The translations under genes and the position numbers were made by a program. DNA of 15,719 nucleotides from Pirellulaceae bacterium (GTDB lineage: Bacteria; Planctomycetota; Planctomycetia; Pirellulales; Pirellulaceae): NCBI GenBank assembly GCA_013002105.1, contig JABDKS010000730.1:1-15719 (forward strand), in the 5' to 3' direction. Shown one piece after another: positions 1-7,002 of this stretch. The notes beneath the pieces are model-generated. The model was not told the DNA's origin, made no database searches, and worked only from the letters and a program-made list of their open reading frames with translations. Position 1 is the first letter of the stretch; each line of letters opens with the position of its first letter.

Positions 1-365
1 GTTTCTGCTCGATGCTTTGCGTATCTGCGTCTCTGCGATTCATTCAACCACACGGCGCAATGCGACAAGGGACCGGCCCACGAAAGAGGGTGGGGAAAGG
101 GCCGGAACCTAGATTGTCAAAACTGACAGGCATCTTCGGCCCCCGTACCAACACCACCCAACGTCGCGAACACACAGCGGTCCGATCACACGCGATCCGA
201 GAGAAGCCGTGATCGGCCCGAATCATTCGGCGATAAGAATCGATCTCGTATGAACACCACTGAAAGGTTTTAAACGCAAAGACTCCAGGACGCGGAGACA
301 CAAAAAGGTTCTGCTCCCGTCTTTGCGTTTTATTTGACAGCGCGGCGCCATGTGACCATGGACCG
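1..365. repeat. R1 interspersed repeat, copy A (left end cut by window)
   Basis: One copy of a roughly 300-bp repeat seen also at 5554-6701 and 15325-15719. The unit has a hairpin made of 8-nt words (ACGCAAAG / CTTTGCGT) followed by a body starting CGGCGCAATGCGACAAG and ending with AATCGATC-x-CGTATGAAC. The window starts inside the right arm of one hairpin. The body runs to about 267, and a second hairpin (270-331) opens another unit that breaks off near 365. The body holds the internal inverted repeat CCGATCAC/GTGATCGG. The repeat is seen directly; its function is unknown. Confidence 0.85.
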
Positions 366-440
366 GGGAATGAAAAATGGTGCTCGCAGGCCGCTAAAAA
401 CGTTCCGCAAACGAGTGCCGACAGGGTTTTGGGGTGCGTG
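366..440. other. Spacer without recognised feature
   Basis: Between the truncated R1 unit and the gene-tail motif. I see no reading frame, hairpin or repeat match here that I could support. Confidence 0.4.
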
Positions 441-526
441 TCACCACCGTCTTGTCCGCGATCGGGCTCCTTGAACTAATGCCTTGACACTCGGCTTCGT
501 GAAGTCGAAGTATTCCTTGTTACCCG
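441..526 (-). repeat. E2 tail motif, copy T1 (decayed gene 3' end or atypical attC)
   Basis: Shares sequence with 6927-7002 and 10490-10580. Read on the minus strand, the three copies encode related peptides: here YFDFTKPSVKALVQGARSRT and on to a TGA at 441, elsewhere FDFA-x-YEPKVKAFV. The difference from the other copies is a two-codon in-frame gap, which suggests a former coding end. The right edge is GTTACCC (519-525), the same as an R box of the attC sites, and it lies 19 bp past the stop of the neighbouring minus-strand gene, where an attC R'' box is expected. Both readings remain open. Confidence 0.6.
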
Positions 527-544
527 CTCGATAGGTTTCGATCT

Positions 545-910
545 TCAATCAAATTCATCCCAGGTGGCAAATACTTCATCGACCGTGTCAACCCATTTGC
601 CAGGCGGTACGACGAAGTACCGATGTGGATCAGGAATTGCGTCTTGATCGCAAACCGCCAGCGAATATTTGTCGGCAAAGGTATGTTTACTGGTCCATAC
701 TGAAAGCCAAACATTGTTGGCTGCTTGGAACTCGTAGCCCTCAGCACTTCCTGGTACTGGCTTTCGTTCCCACCCGGCGGATGCTTCTGTAAGACCTTTG
801 TACTGGTCAACGAATTTCGCGCGACGATACAGGTTCGGGCCAAAATTGAAGACGATAGCAGCGAGGCAAGTCGCGACCAAAGCGGTTTTGATTGAGAAAC
901 GTTTGTGCAT
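545..910 (-). CDS. Small membrane-anchored protein, unknown function
   Basis: Encodes about 121 residues. I chose ATG at 910; a GTG at 922 would add four residues, and no clear Shine-Dalgarno decides between them. Residues 3-10 (KRFSIKTA) lead into one hydrophobic segment at about 8-24, so the protein is probably anchored by its N-terminus with the acidic C-terminal domain (…TWDEFD) outside the cytoplasm. The RFSIK-plus-membrane-helix start is a common planctomycete pattern and recurs in two other genes here (3311-3802 and 13907-14305). I do not recognise the soluble part. The gene is followed by a tail motif (441-526) rather than a standard attC, and an IS110-family fragment begins about 30 bp upstream, where the preceding attC should end. 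Likely a single-gene cassette. Confidence 0.7.
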   Translation of the reverse strand: MHKRFSIKTALVATCLAAIVFNFGPNLYRRAKFVDQYKGLTEASAGWERKPVPGSAEGYEFQAANNVWLSVWTSKHTFADKYSLAVCDQDAIPDPHRYFVVPPGKWVDTVDEVFATWDEFD

Positions 911-939
911 CGCAGAAAACACGATAGCTTCTGTCGGAT

Positions 940-1170
940 AGAGAATTCATGAAGCCCGTGGATTGAGACGAGTCGGCTGGATACATCGGCTAACCAGGCC
1001 GTGATCGTTCTTTTGCGAAACGTCACAATCAATCGTTTCTACACGTTGACACCCCAAACCACGGGGACCTCACATGATGATCCTTCCGATAGACTTAGGC
1101 AAGTTCAGGGCGGTCTGTTGCTCCTACGAGACGAAAAACCGCAAGTGTCGGATCGAAACGATCGCCCGTG
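940..1170 (+). mobile_element. IS110-family element fragment: left end plus transposase N-terminus
   Basis: The start at 1074 encodes MMILPIDLGKFRAVCCSYET followed by KNRKCRIETIARED, which resembles the N-terminus of DEDD transposases of the IS110 family; the D of IDLGK would be the first catalytic Asp. Similarity stops after about 35 codons, so the gene is a remnant. The 134 bp before the ATG, starting at AGAATTCATGAAG, is repeated at 15078-15210 before a second decayed copy, so it is probably the element's left end. In IS110-group elements this non-coding end encodes the bridge RNA; whether it is intact here cannot be told by eye. Confidence 0.7.
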
Positions 1171-1248
1171 AAGATATGAGCCAGCCTAGTTGGACAGCGT
1201 CACCTTGGAATCAGAACGCTGTGTGTTCTCGTCTCGCTAGCCGCTCGG

Positions 1249-1288
1249 CGATAGCCGCGGTTCGTCGCGAAAGCAACCGCGGCTATCG
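1249..1288. repeat. Perfect 14-bp inverted repeat (REP-like palindrome)
   Basis: CGATAGCCGCGGTT at 1249-1262 and its exact reverse complement AACCGCGGCTATCG at 1275-1288, with a 12-nt loop. It lies between the IS110 fragment and the attC at 1400, with no gene nearby. No T-run follows on either strand, so a Rho-independent terminator is unlikely. A short extragenic palindrome is the best reading. Confidence 0.75.
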
Positions 1289-1399
1289 ACCAATGGCACT
1301 TACTTCACATGTCTGATTCACCCTCCGGCGAGGAGGTTGTGCGGTTTTAAGTCCATCGAAATACCTGGATTGATTTCGCTCAGTCTTCACACTCCCTTA

Positions 1400-1550
1400 T
1401 GGCAACACCGTCGCAAACCGAGCCTACAACGGTGAAGCCGTTGAATATTCCAGCCCAGGGCGACGCCCTGGATACTCGGGATCCATCCATTTTTTCCCCG
1501 CCATTTCCATAAGACCCGATCGCGTGCTTCGGTGTATGTGATGGTTCTTC
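1400..1550 (-). other. attC-like cassette recombination site with long loop
   Basis: Left edge TGGCAACACCG (R' = GTTGCCA on the coding strand) closely matches the left edge of the site at 11639. Left arm GCAAACCGAGC pairs with right arm GCGTGCTTCGGTG. The right edge is ATGGTTCTTC (R'' = GAAGAAC), 23 bp from the ankyrin gene stop. The site is long (151 bp) because the loop contains another palindrome at 1455-1471. One of the less clean sites. Confidence 0.6.
1455..1471. repeat. CCAGGGC/GCCCTGG palindrome inside attC loop
   Basis: A 7-bp perfect stem with a GAC loop, CCAGGGCGACGCCCTGG. This motif is a familiar extragenic palindrome in planctomycete and other genomes. Here it lies inside the terminal loop of the attC-like site at 1400-1550. 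Confidence 0.7.
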
Positions 1551-1573
1551 GGGCACTTGGTCCAGCAGGTAGA

Positions 1574-2488
1574 CTACACCTTTTTCAGTAAATCAATGAC
1601 ACTTTCATAAGGCTGACCATCCCAGAATCGCCGTTCAGCAAAATCCCTTGCGGTATACCCCTCGCTGTTAACAGCCATTGGATCAGCACCCAACTTAAGC
1701 AAACATGCAGTCGCTTCAAGAAACCCTTCTGCGGCGGCTACCATCAGCGCGGTACATTCATAACCCGTTACGGGTCCCGTCTCGTTGGGCAAGTCGATCA
1801 CAGCACATGCCTCGGTTCGGCTATCAACTTCGACACGTTGGGACACATAGAACTCTATCATCTCAACGCGATTGGGCATCGCCACGAGGTGAATTGGCCG
1901 AAATCCGTCCAACGGTGAAAGCGCATTCAGGTCCGCCCCAGCTGATGCGAGTGCCTGCGCAACCGGCACGCGTGCCTCGTCAAATCCCCAAAGCGACGCC
2001 ATATGGATGGGTTTCCAAGGGGTGTAATCCTGGCCGAGAGCGTCGTCTTCCCATCCGAAATACGCAACTTTGTCAAGATTGCGGTTCACATCATCGCCGT
2101 GCTCGACGAGGAATTGAATCACCGCTGGTCGTCCCGCGGTGATCGCAAACTGCAAGGGAAAGTATGTATCAATTTGATCACTAACGCTGCGAGGACGGTC
2201 GCTTAAAAAATGTTCGATGCGATCGATCATTCCCAGTCCGCAGGCTGAATGCAAATCGATTGTGGCGCCGTGATCGATCAACACCTTCGACGGGTTCCCG
2301 CTTTTGCGTTCCCTGATCGATGCAAGCTGCAGCAGGGTCATGCCGAAACCAATCGAATGGTTGGTTGGCCTGCGGTCGGCGATCAAAGCGACCAGTGGTT
2401 CGTCGTCCGCGCGAGAGTGAAGAAGCGTTTCCAATCGAACGTCATTGCCATTTGTGATGGCGTCGATGTAGTCGCGCTCGTTTTGCAT
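1574..2488 (-). CDS. Ankyrin-repeat protein
   Basis: Encodes 304 residues with no signal peptide or membrane segment, so it is probably cytoplasmic. Ankyrin-type repeats show as degenerate helix-turn-helix units of about 33 residues: roughly 48-76 (MTLLQLAS…LIDHGATID), 109-135 (FPLQFAITAGR…LVEHGDDVN), 157-190 (WKPIHMASLWG…ASAGADLNALS), 196-223 (FRPIHLVAMPN…) and 243-276 (YECTALMVAAAEG…LLKLGADPMAVN). Ankyrin repeats mediate protein-protein contacts; the partner is unknown. ATG at 2488 lies 31 bp after the attC R' box at 2520-2526, the usual spacing in this array. The stop is followed by the attC at 1400-1550, so this is a single-gene cassette, longer than its neighbours. Confidence 0.88.
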   Translation of the reverse strand: MQNERDYIDAITNGNDVRLETLLHSRADDEPLVALIADRRPTNHSIGFGMTLLQLASIRERKSGNPSKVLIDHGATIDLHSACGLGMIDRIEHFLSDRPRSVSDQIDTYFPLQFAITAGRPAVIQFLVEHGDDVNRNLDKVAYFGWEDDALGQDYTPWKPIHMASLWGFDEARVPVAQALASAGADLNALSPLDGFRPIHLVAMPNRVEMIEFYVSQRVEVDSRTEACAVIDLPNETGPVTGYECTALMVAAAEGFLEATACLLKLGADPMAVNSEGYTARDFAERRFWDGQPYESVIDLLKKV

Positions 2489-2519
2489 ATTCCGAATTCA
2501 TAAAATGGGTGCCCCGTCC

Positions 2520-2593
2520 GACAAACGGCAGCGTTAACCGAGCGACGCCATTGTGGTTTCCACTTGCACCGCTTCGGTCCACACCCGTTGACC
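2520..2593 (-). other. attC-like cassette recombination site
   Basis: Left edge CCGACAAACGG (R' = GTTTGTC). Left arm GCGTTAACCGAGCGACGCC pairs with the reverse complement of GCACCGCTTCGGTCCACACC; the right arm has two unpaired bases flanking a six-base block, as in the other sites. Right edge GTTGACC (R'' = GGTCAAC), 28 bp from the end of the prepilin-like reading frame. Short loop. Confidence 0.78.
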
Positions 2594-2621
2594 CAAGAGG
2601 CCGTGTAGAGGTTATCCACAT

Positions 2622-3281
2622 TCATCGCGGCGGCAATCCGGCCCCTGCGCTCGTAAAATTATAGCCCGACTTCGCCCAGCACTCGATGACCTTTGACTCG
2701 ATCACCTCGATGTGTCCATCACGGAACAAGTAGTTGGCCGTATCCCCTAGGTGGCGACTGCGAGCAATGTAGGAATCGACAATCGGCAGAAGAAGTTCCG
2801 CATCAATGTTCGCCTGAGTGAATCAAGTATCGGGATGCATGTCTGGCGGGGAACTCCGGTTCTCCAATAGTGGAGCGCCATTGTGCTCAAAGAAATCTAT
2901 CGTTGAATGTGTGGAGTTGTCGGCGAGTGGATCATCATATGCCGTAAGGTTCCTGAAGTATCCAAGTGCATCCGGTGAATCCGGGCAGGCAAGTGATCTG
3001 GGCAACCTCGTAGTACTAAAGTGGAGCTGCCTCAAGTTGTTCGCGCATTCTGTTCTGCGCGCCGCTGCTCGAGCGGACTGCACAGCTGGTAGCATCAGAA
3101 CTATGTAGATCGCAATGATGGCGAGGACGACCAGCAGTTCAACCACCGTAACGCCGCGATTGGGCTTGCTGTTGATCAAAAGTCGCGGGTTTAGGTAGTC
3201 GGGCAACGACCGAAATCGCCGGGTCCGACCGGAAGAGCAGCCGCTGCCCAATGGCCACGCGAGGACTCCGGTGGATTTCAT
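2622..3281 (-). pseudogene. Prepilin-like (DUF1559-type) protein interrupted by an in-frame TGA
   Basis: Residues 36-82 contain a type IV prepilin-type segment: [18 protein letters not shown] with Glu at +5 after the Gly, then [21 protein letters not shown], the hallmark of planctomycete DUF1559 proteins. The frame reaches a TGA at 2823-2825 after 152 codons. The same frame then stays open for 66 more codons to a TGA at 2622, and encodes a typical family C-terminus (GDTANYLFRDGHIEVIES; the DG motif precedes the end). One substitution would therefore restore about 219 residues, shorter than the roughly 300 usual for the family. No frameshift is needed. ATG at 3281 gives an unusually long leader; a TTG at residue 35 would give a normal one. 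It follows the upstream membrane gene by 29 bp. Alternatives are a truncated but functional protein or a sequencing error. Confidence 0.75.
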
Positions 3282-3310
3282 GGTGATTCGCCGTCACAAG
3301 GGCGTTGGAA

Positions 3311-3802
3311 TCAGTAGTGGATCACAGTATACGTCCAACCAGGAACAGACCACCCAATGCCTCGCCCCCAGTCGTGAAGCGTCGCATTGTCCGGCATCCA
3401 CCAAGAAGTGTAGCGAATCGCTGTCGATCGAATGGGGTCAGGCGAGAAGATAATGTTTGTCGCAATCGGACAGTAAATGTATGAATAGATTTCGTACGCG
3501 ACGGGGAATTTCGAAGCGGGCGTGTTGTACCGAGCCATTGCCCAGGATGCAGGGCCAAACGAGGCATACAGGAGTGTCACAAAGAGCAGCATTGCGACAG
3601 ATAAACGATGGCGGATTCTGCCCCAGTAATTGTTTCGCGAGAAATAAAGCAAAAGTGCGGCGAGAAGAGAAAGCAGAAAAATTGAAGGACCAATTAACGA
3701 CCCTTTCGTTGGCCACGCCATCAAAACTGGAATCGCGATGGCAGCGGCCGCAGTAAATGCGAGCAAGCCACGCAATGTGAATCGCAGGTGTCTTATTCTC
3801 AT
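3311..3802 (-). CDS. Small membrane protein with three predicted helices
   Basis: Encodes 163 residues. Hydrophobic segments lie at about 11-29, 35-54 and 67-88, followed by a soluble C-terminal half rich in aromatic residues (YEIYSYIY, WGRGIGWSVPGWTY). The start RIRHLRFTLRGLLAFTAAAA is the planctomycete membrane-protein pattern also seen at 545-910 and 13907-14305. ATG at 3802 is supported by GGAGA about 5 nt upstream. The downstream prepilin-like frame starts after 29 bp with no attC between, so the two form one transcription unit and perhaps a two-gene cassette. Function is not recognised. Confidence 0.75.
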   Translation of the reverse strand: MRIRHLRFTLRGLLAFTAAAAIAIPVLMAWPTKGSLIGPSIFLLSLLAALLLYFSRNNYWGRIRHRLSVAMLLFVTLLYASFGPASWAMARYNTPASKFPVAYEIYSYIYCPIATNIIFSPDPIRSTAIRYTSWWMPDNATLHDWGRGIGWSVPGWTYTVIHY

Positions 3803-3828
3803 CGTTCTCCAGTCGGATAAAGAATTGC

Positions 3829-3863
3829 GATCAATCCTTTGGCAGGATGCCGAAGGATCGATC
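3829..3863. repeat. Strong hairpin upstream of the 3311-3802 gene
   Basis: GATCAATCCTTTGGC and GCCGAAGGATCGATC form a 15-position stem with a five-base loop; both mismatches become G-U pairs on one strand. It lies 27 bp upstream of the minus-strand start at 3802, in its probable 5' leader. No T-run follows on either strand, so it is not a standard terminator. Confidence 0.6.
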
Positions 3864-4277
3864 GGGCGCTGAACTATTCCGTTTTTGCCGGCAAAGAAAA
3901 GTGATGTAGTCTAACAGATCAAGCAAAGGTGTCAGAACGTACCGTCTGCATGCGACCTGGACGGGTAGAAGTACGAAACCGAAAACGTCGCTACAAAAAC
4001 TACAAGTTCATGACGAAGACACCGAGTCCGAGCCGAAACCGTTACGCCACAGCAGCTTAAGACTCAGTCCGTGCAATTCAGGTGTGACCCCTTCGTTGGA
4101 GCCAAGCCAATTGCAACCTGGCCTATCCGAAAAGGCAGTTTGTGAAAGTCAACGCGGAATTTCTCGCTGGGACTCGACGTATGAGGATATGCATTCACGC
4201 ATCGAGTAAACTCGTCTGCAAGCGTGATCACAACTATTTCGCTCGTGAATGTCGAGCATTCAATGATGGAGTGTCCT
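3864..4277. other. Intergenic region between divergent genes
   Basis: Separates the minus-strand membrane gene from the plus-strand EF-hand gene, so it should hold two promoters, but I cannot place either with confidence. It contains GTCTAAC at 3909-3915, an exact RYYYAAC box, and possible pairing between AAGCAAAGGTGTCA (3921-3934) and TGTGACCCCTTCGTTG (4083-4098). The arms lack the array's conserved bulges, so I do not call an attC. Confidence 0.4.
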
Positions 4278-5453
4278 ATGAGTTTTCGATTTCAGGTATT
4301 GATGCTTGGATGCTGGCTGCTTGCCGCTGGATCGGTATCTGGGCAGGACCGGCCTGCGAATACTGATCTGATGCAGTTGGAGTTGCTGCAGCATGATCTG
4401 AAGCAAGCGTCACGGTTGTTGACGGTGTACGACCGCGACGACAGCAAGGCGTTGGAGAAGTCAGAATACGAACGCCTGGCTTGGAAGGACGAGGTCAGCG
4501 ACTTCGACGTTGACAAGAACGGAGAATTGACGCACTTGGAGGTTGCTATTCGCTTTGCCTTTGTGCGTTCGCAGGATGAGATCACGCAGGCCGACATCAA
4601 CAAGGCCAATTGGTTCATGAATCGCCACGACAAGAACCGTAATGATCAACTTGACCCGTCCGAAATCGAAAAGGCAAATTGGCCGCCAAACCCAGAGGAT
4701 TTTGATACCAATCGTGATGGAATCATCTCGTCACACGAAATGGCTGTCCAGCTTGCCTTCGATCGTGGATTGCGCCAGGAATTGGGAATCGATACCGTCG
4801 ATCACAGCCGCGCGGCACGGACCATGGGTCAATTCGACACCGATCAAGACAAACAACTTAGCCGCGCCGAGCGCGAGAACGCGCCGCTGCCAGACGGCAA
4901 TATGAAATTCGATGAAGATGGTGATGGACTGCTGAGTCCGCTCGACTTGGCAACCATGTACGCAGCACATCGAAAAGAAATGGGGCTGTCCAAGTTCGAC
5001 GTTCAAAAACTGCAAGGTATCTTCGCGCGTCACGACAAAGATGGCGACGGGAGAATTGTCATCGGCCCGGATCTAAAGGCCGCCGCGAAACACTCCGGCG
5101 TGGATGAGATCGAAAGCATCTCGCTGGGCAAATCGAATCCGCTGACACAGGTGAAAGCGAGCGTCGGCAAATTTGACGCAAACAAGGATAACGTCGTGAC
5201 CATTGCCGAAGTCGAAGCTCACTTGGCGGCTATCCGCAAGCGTCTCGGCTACGCTCAGACTGAGTATCTGAAAGCTCGTACGATCCTCACGCGCTACGAT
5301 ACGGATCGCAGCAGACACATCGAACCGCAGGAACTCGACACAGCCGTCGATGCCGGCCAATTGCCAAAGAACCTATTTCAAACCGCCGACCAGAACAAAG
5401 ATGGCAAGATCACGATCGAGGAACTAGCCGCCCACTTTGCCAGTGAAAAGTAG
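4278..5453 (+). CDS. Secreted protein with ten EF-hand calcium-binding loops
   Basis: Encodes 391 residues. I chose ATG at 4278 because GGAG lies 6 nt upstream and the product then begins with a normal signal peptide (MSFRFQVLMLGCWLLAAGSVSG, cleavage near residue 22); an in-frame ATG at 4224 would add 18 residues. Ten EF-hand-type loops occur in five pairs: 52-63, 77-88, 118-129, 143-154, 187-198, 212-223, 253-265, 300-311, 341-352 and 371-382. The best ones, DEDGDGLLSPLD and DQNKDGKITIEE, keep the 1, 3, 5 and 12 ligands. Loops 52 and 341 lack Gly at position 6, and 253-265 is one residue longer. Probably a periplasmic or extracellular calcium-binding scaffold; its partner is unknown. It is the only clear gene on this strand, so it was not acquired as a cassette in the array's normal orientation. 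Confidence 0.92.
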   Translation: MSFRFQVLMLGCWLLAAGSVSGQDRPANTDLMQLELLQHDLKQASRLLTVYDRDDSKALEKSEYERLAWKDEVSDFDVDKNGELTHLEVAIRFAFVRSQDEITQADINKANWFMNRHDKNRNDQLDPSEIEKANWPPNPEDFDTNRDGIISSHEMAVQLAFDRGLRQELGIDTVDHSRAARTMGQFDTDQDKQLSRAERENAPLPDGNMKFDEDGDGLLSPLDLATMYAAHRKEMGLSKFDVQKLQGIFARHDKDGDGRIVIGPDLKAAAKHSGVDEIESISLGKSNPLTQVKASVGKFDANKDNVVTIAEVEAHLAAIRKRLGYAQTEYLKARTILTRYDTDRSRHIEPQELDTAVDAGQLPKNLFQTADQNKDGKITIEELAAHFASEK

Positions 5454-5553
5454 TGACTGAATTTGGGGTTGAGCTTTTGAACCGAGGATTCTGAGGCAAT
5501 AACGAGATCAGGCCTTCATGGCATTTATTCATCTGCATATTCGTCGGACAACA
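5454..5553. other. Spacer after the EF-hand gene
   Basis: No terminator hairpin with a T-run is visible. It holds GCATATTCGTCGG, similar to the R'' edge of the attC sites, but no matching left arm pairs with it. Confidence 0.35.
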
Positions 5554-5889
5554 GGATCGGCCCGGATCATTCGGCGACGAGAATCGATCTAGTACGAACA
5601 CACTGAAAAGTGTCAAACGCAAACACGCAGTGAGTTACTGCTCGATGCTTTGCGTCTTCGCGACTTTGCGTCTTTGTGTTTCATTCAACCGCAAGGTGAC
5701 AAGCGACCAGACCACGAGAGATGGTGGGGAAAGCACCGGAGATCAGATTATCCCACTCCGACAGACAACTGGGCCCGCCAGCCGACACAAACCAACGTCG
5801 CGAACAAGCCCCCGCCCGATCACACGCGATCCAAAAGCAACCGTGATCGGCCCGAGACATTCGGCGACAAGAATCGATCACGTACGAAC
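5554..5889. repeat. R1 repeat, copy B
   Basis: Begins in the tail of a unit (GATCGGCCCGGATCATTCGG), then hairpin 5614-5681 with left words AAACGCAAACACGC and right words CTTTGCGTCTTTGTGTTT, then the full body. The stretch from about 5592 to 5793 is nearly identical to 5882-6083 at an offset of 290 bp, so B and C come from a recent tandem duplication. Confidence 0.85.
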
Positions 5890-6105
5890 ACACTGAAAAG
5901 TGTCAAACGCAAACACGCAATGAGTTACTGCTCGATGCTTTGCGTCTTCGCGTCTTTGCGTCTTTGCGTTTCATTCAACCGCAAGGTGACAAGCGACCAG
6001 ACCACGAGAGATGGTGGGGAAAGCACCGGAGATCAGATTATCCCACTCCAACAGACAACTGGGCCCGCCGGCCGACACAAACCGATCACGTATGAACACG
6101 ACTGA
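5890..6105. repeat. R1 repeat, copy C (body truncated)
   Basis: Nearly identical to copy B up to 6083, where the body jumps directly to its distal end (ACCGATCACGTATGAACACG). About 90 bp of the unit have been lost by internal deletion. Confidence 0.85.
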
Positions 6106-6412
6106 AAAGTTTTAAACGCGAAGGCGCAAGGACGCAGAGTCGCAAAGAGTTTCTGCTCGATGCTTTGCGCGTTTACGTCTCTGCGTTTCATTCAACCGCA
6201 CGGCGCAATGCGACAAGCGACCAGTCCACGAAAGAGGCTGGGGAAAGCACCGGAACCTAGATGATCCAACCCCGACAGACAACTGGGCCCGCGGGCCAAC
6301 ACCACCCAACGTCGCGAACACGCACCCGTCCGATCACGCGAGATCCAAGAGCAACCGTGATCGGCCCGAATCATTCGACGATAAGAATCGATCACGTAAG
6401 TACGCCACTGAA
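6106..6412. repeat. R1 repeat, copy D
   Basis: Complete unit: hairpin 6114-6188 built from 8-nt words (ACGCGAAG, GCGCAAGG, ACGCAGAG, TCGCAAAG) against GCTTTGCGCGTTTACGTCT, then a full body with the CCGATCAC/GTGATCGG inverted repeat near 6330-6362. Confidence 0.85.
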
Positions 6413-6702
6413 AAGTTATAAACGCAAAGACGCGGAGACGCAAAGAGTTTCTGCTCGATCCTTCACGTCTTTGCGTTTTCGCGCCTTTACGTCTGATTCA
6501 ACCGAACGACTCAGTGCGACAAGGGCCCCCCAACGAAGGATGGTGCGGAAAGGACGAGAAACCAAATTGTCCAAACTGACAGGCATCGTGGGCCCGCACA
6601 ACAACATCGAACGAAGCCGCGAACGCACATCCGTCTGCTCACAGACGAGCCAACAGCATCCGCGATCCGCCCGAAACATTTGGCGATACAAATCGATCAC
6701 GT
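6413..6702. repeat. R1 repeat, copy E (diverged)
   Basis: Hairpin 6420-6493 is well kept, but the body from 6500 on is clearly diverged; the CCGATCAC inverted repeat has decayed. Its distal end (AATCGATCACGTACCAACG) runs straight into the E2 repeat. Confidence 0.8.
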
Positions 6703-7002
6703 ACCAACGTTTTGAACCGCCGGTCGTGGGACTGGGTTCAATACCAGATGAAACTCGAAAAGTGATGAGAGCTTCAAATCCAACCTATCATTGGCAATCC
6801 AAAATCAAAAACAGGGTTTGCCAACTCGCTCTCGTTCTTGACCGCATCAGCTCCAATCCAAATACCCCCTATGCACGTCTCGCGCCAATCCGCCATTGGC
6901 TAACATCAGCACGCGTCTGAGCATGACTAGGCGTCTTGAACAAATGCCTTCACCTTCGGCTCGTACCACGCGAAGTCAAAGCGTTACTGGTTCTGGTTAT
7001 CC
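6703..7002 (-). repeat. E2 repeat, copy a
   Basis: About 300 bp homologous to 10224-10580, from CCAACG(T/C)TTTGAACCGC to GGTTATCCG. It lacks a roughly 67-bp segment present in copy b. The right end (6927-6983) encodes RFDFAWYEPKVKAFVQDA and a TAG on the minus strand. The edge box GTTATCC (6996-7002) overlaps the stop codon of the adjacent gene and equals the R box of the attC at 11108. E2 therefore begins exactly where that gene's attC should begin. Confidence 0.8.

Noticed and set aside
520..1032. Minus-strand frame of 170 codons overlapping the gene at 545-910
   Set aside because: It crosses the IS110 left end and overlaps, in another frame, a frame with a proper membrane start.
1249..1288. 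Rho-independent terminator
   Set aside because: Strong stem but no U-tract on either strand and no gene ending next to it.
2823..2825. TGA read as selenocysteine
   Set aside because: No SECIS-like hairpin or selenoprotein context is evident, and this family is not known to use selenocysteine.
3909..4100. Possible attC starting with GTCTAAC (R' = GTTAGAC, full consensus match)
   Set aside because: The arms pair only weakly over about 14 bases, lack the conserved bulges, and the loop would be about 150 bases; not enough to call.
5480..5550. Possible attC right edge GCATATTCGTCGG after the EF-hand gene
   Set aside because: TTGAACCGAG upstream resembles a left arm, but the inner sequences do not pair.
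5578..6500. CRISPR-like array in the tandem repeats
   Set aside because: Units are about 300 bp, spacers are not unique, and there are no short direct repeats with regular spacing or cas genes.
6261..6920. Plus-strand frame of 219 codons
   Set aside because: It runs through two R1 copies and E2, is low-complexity and Arg/Thr-rich, and the frame is not kept in other copies.
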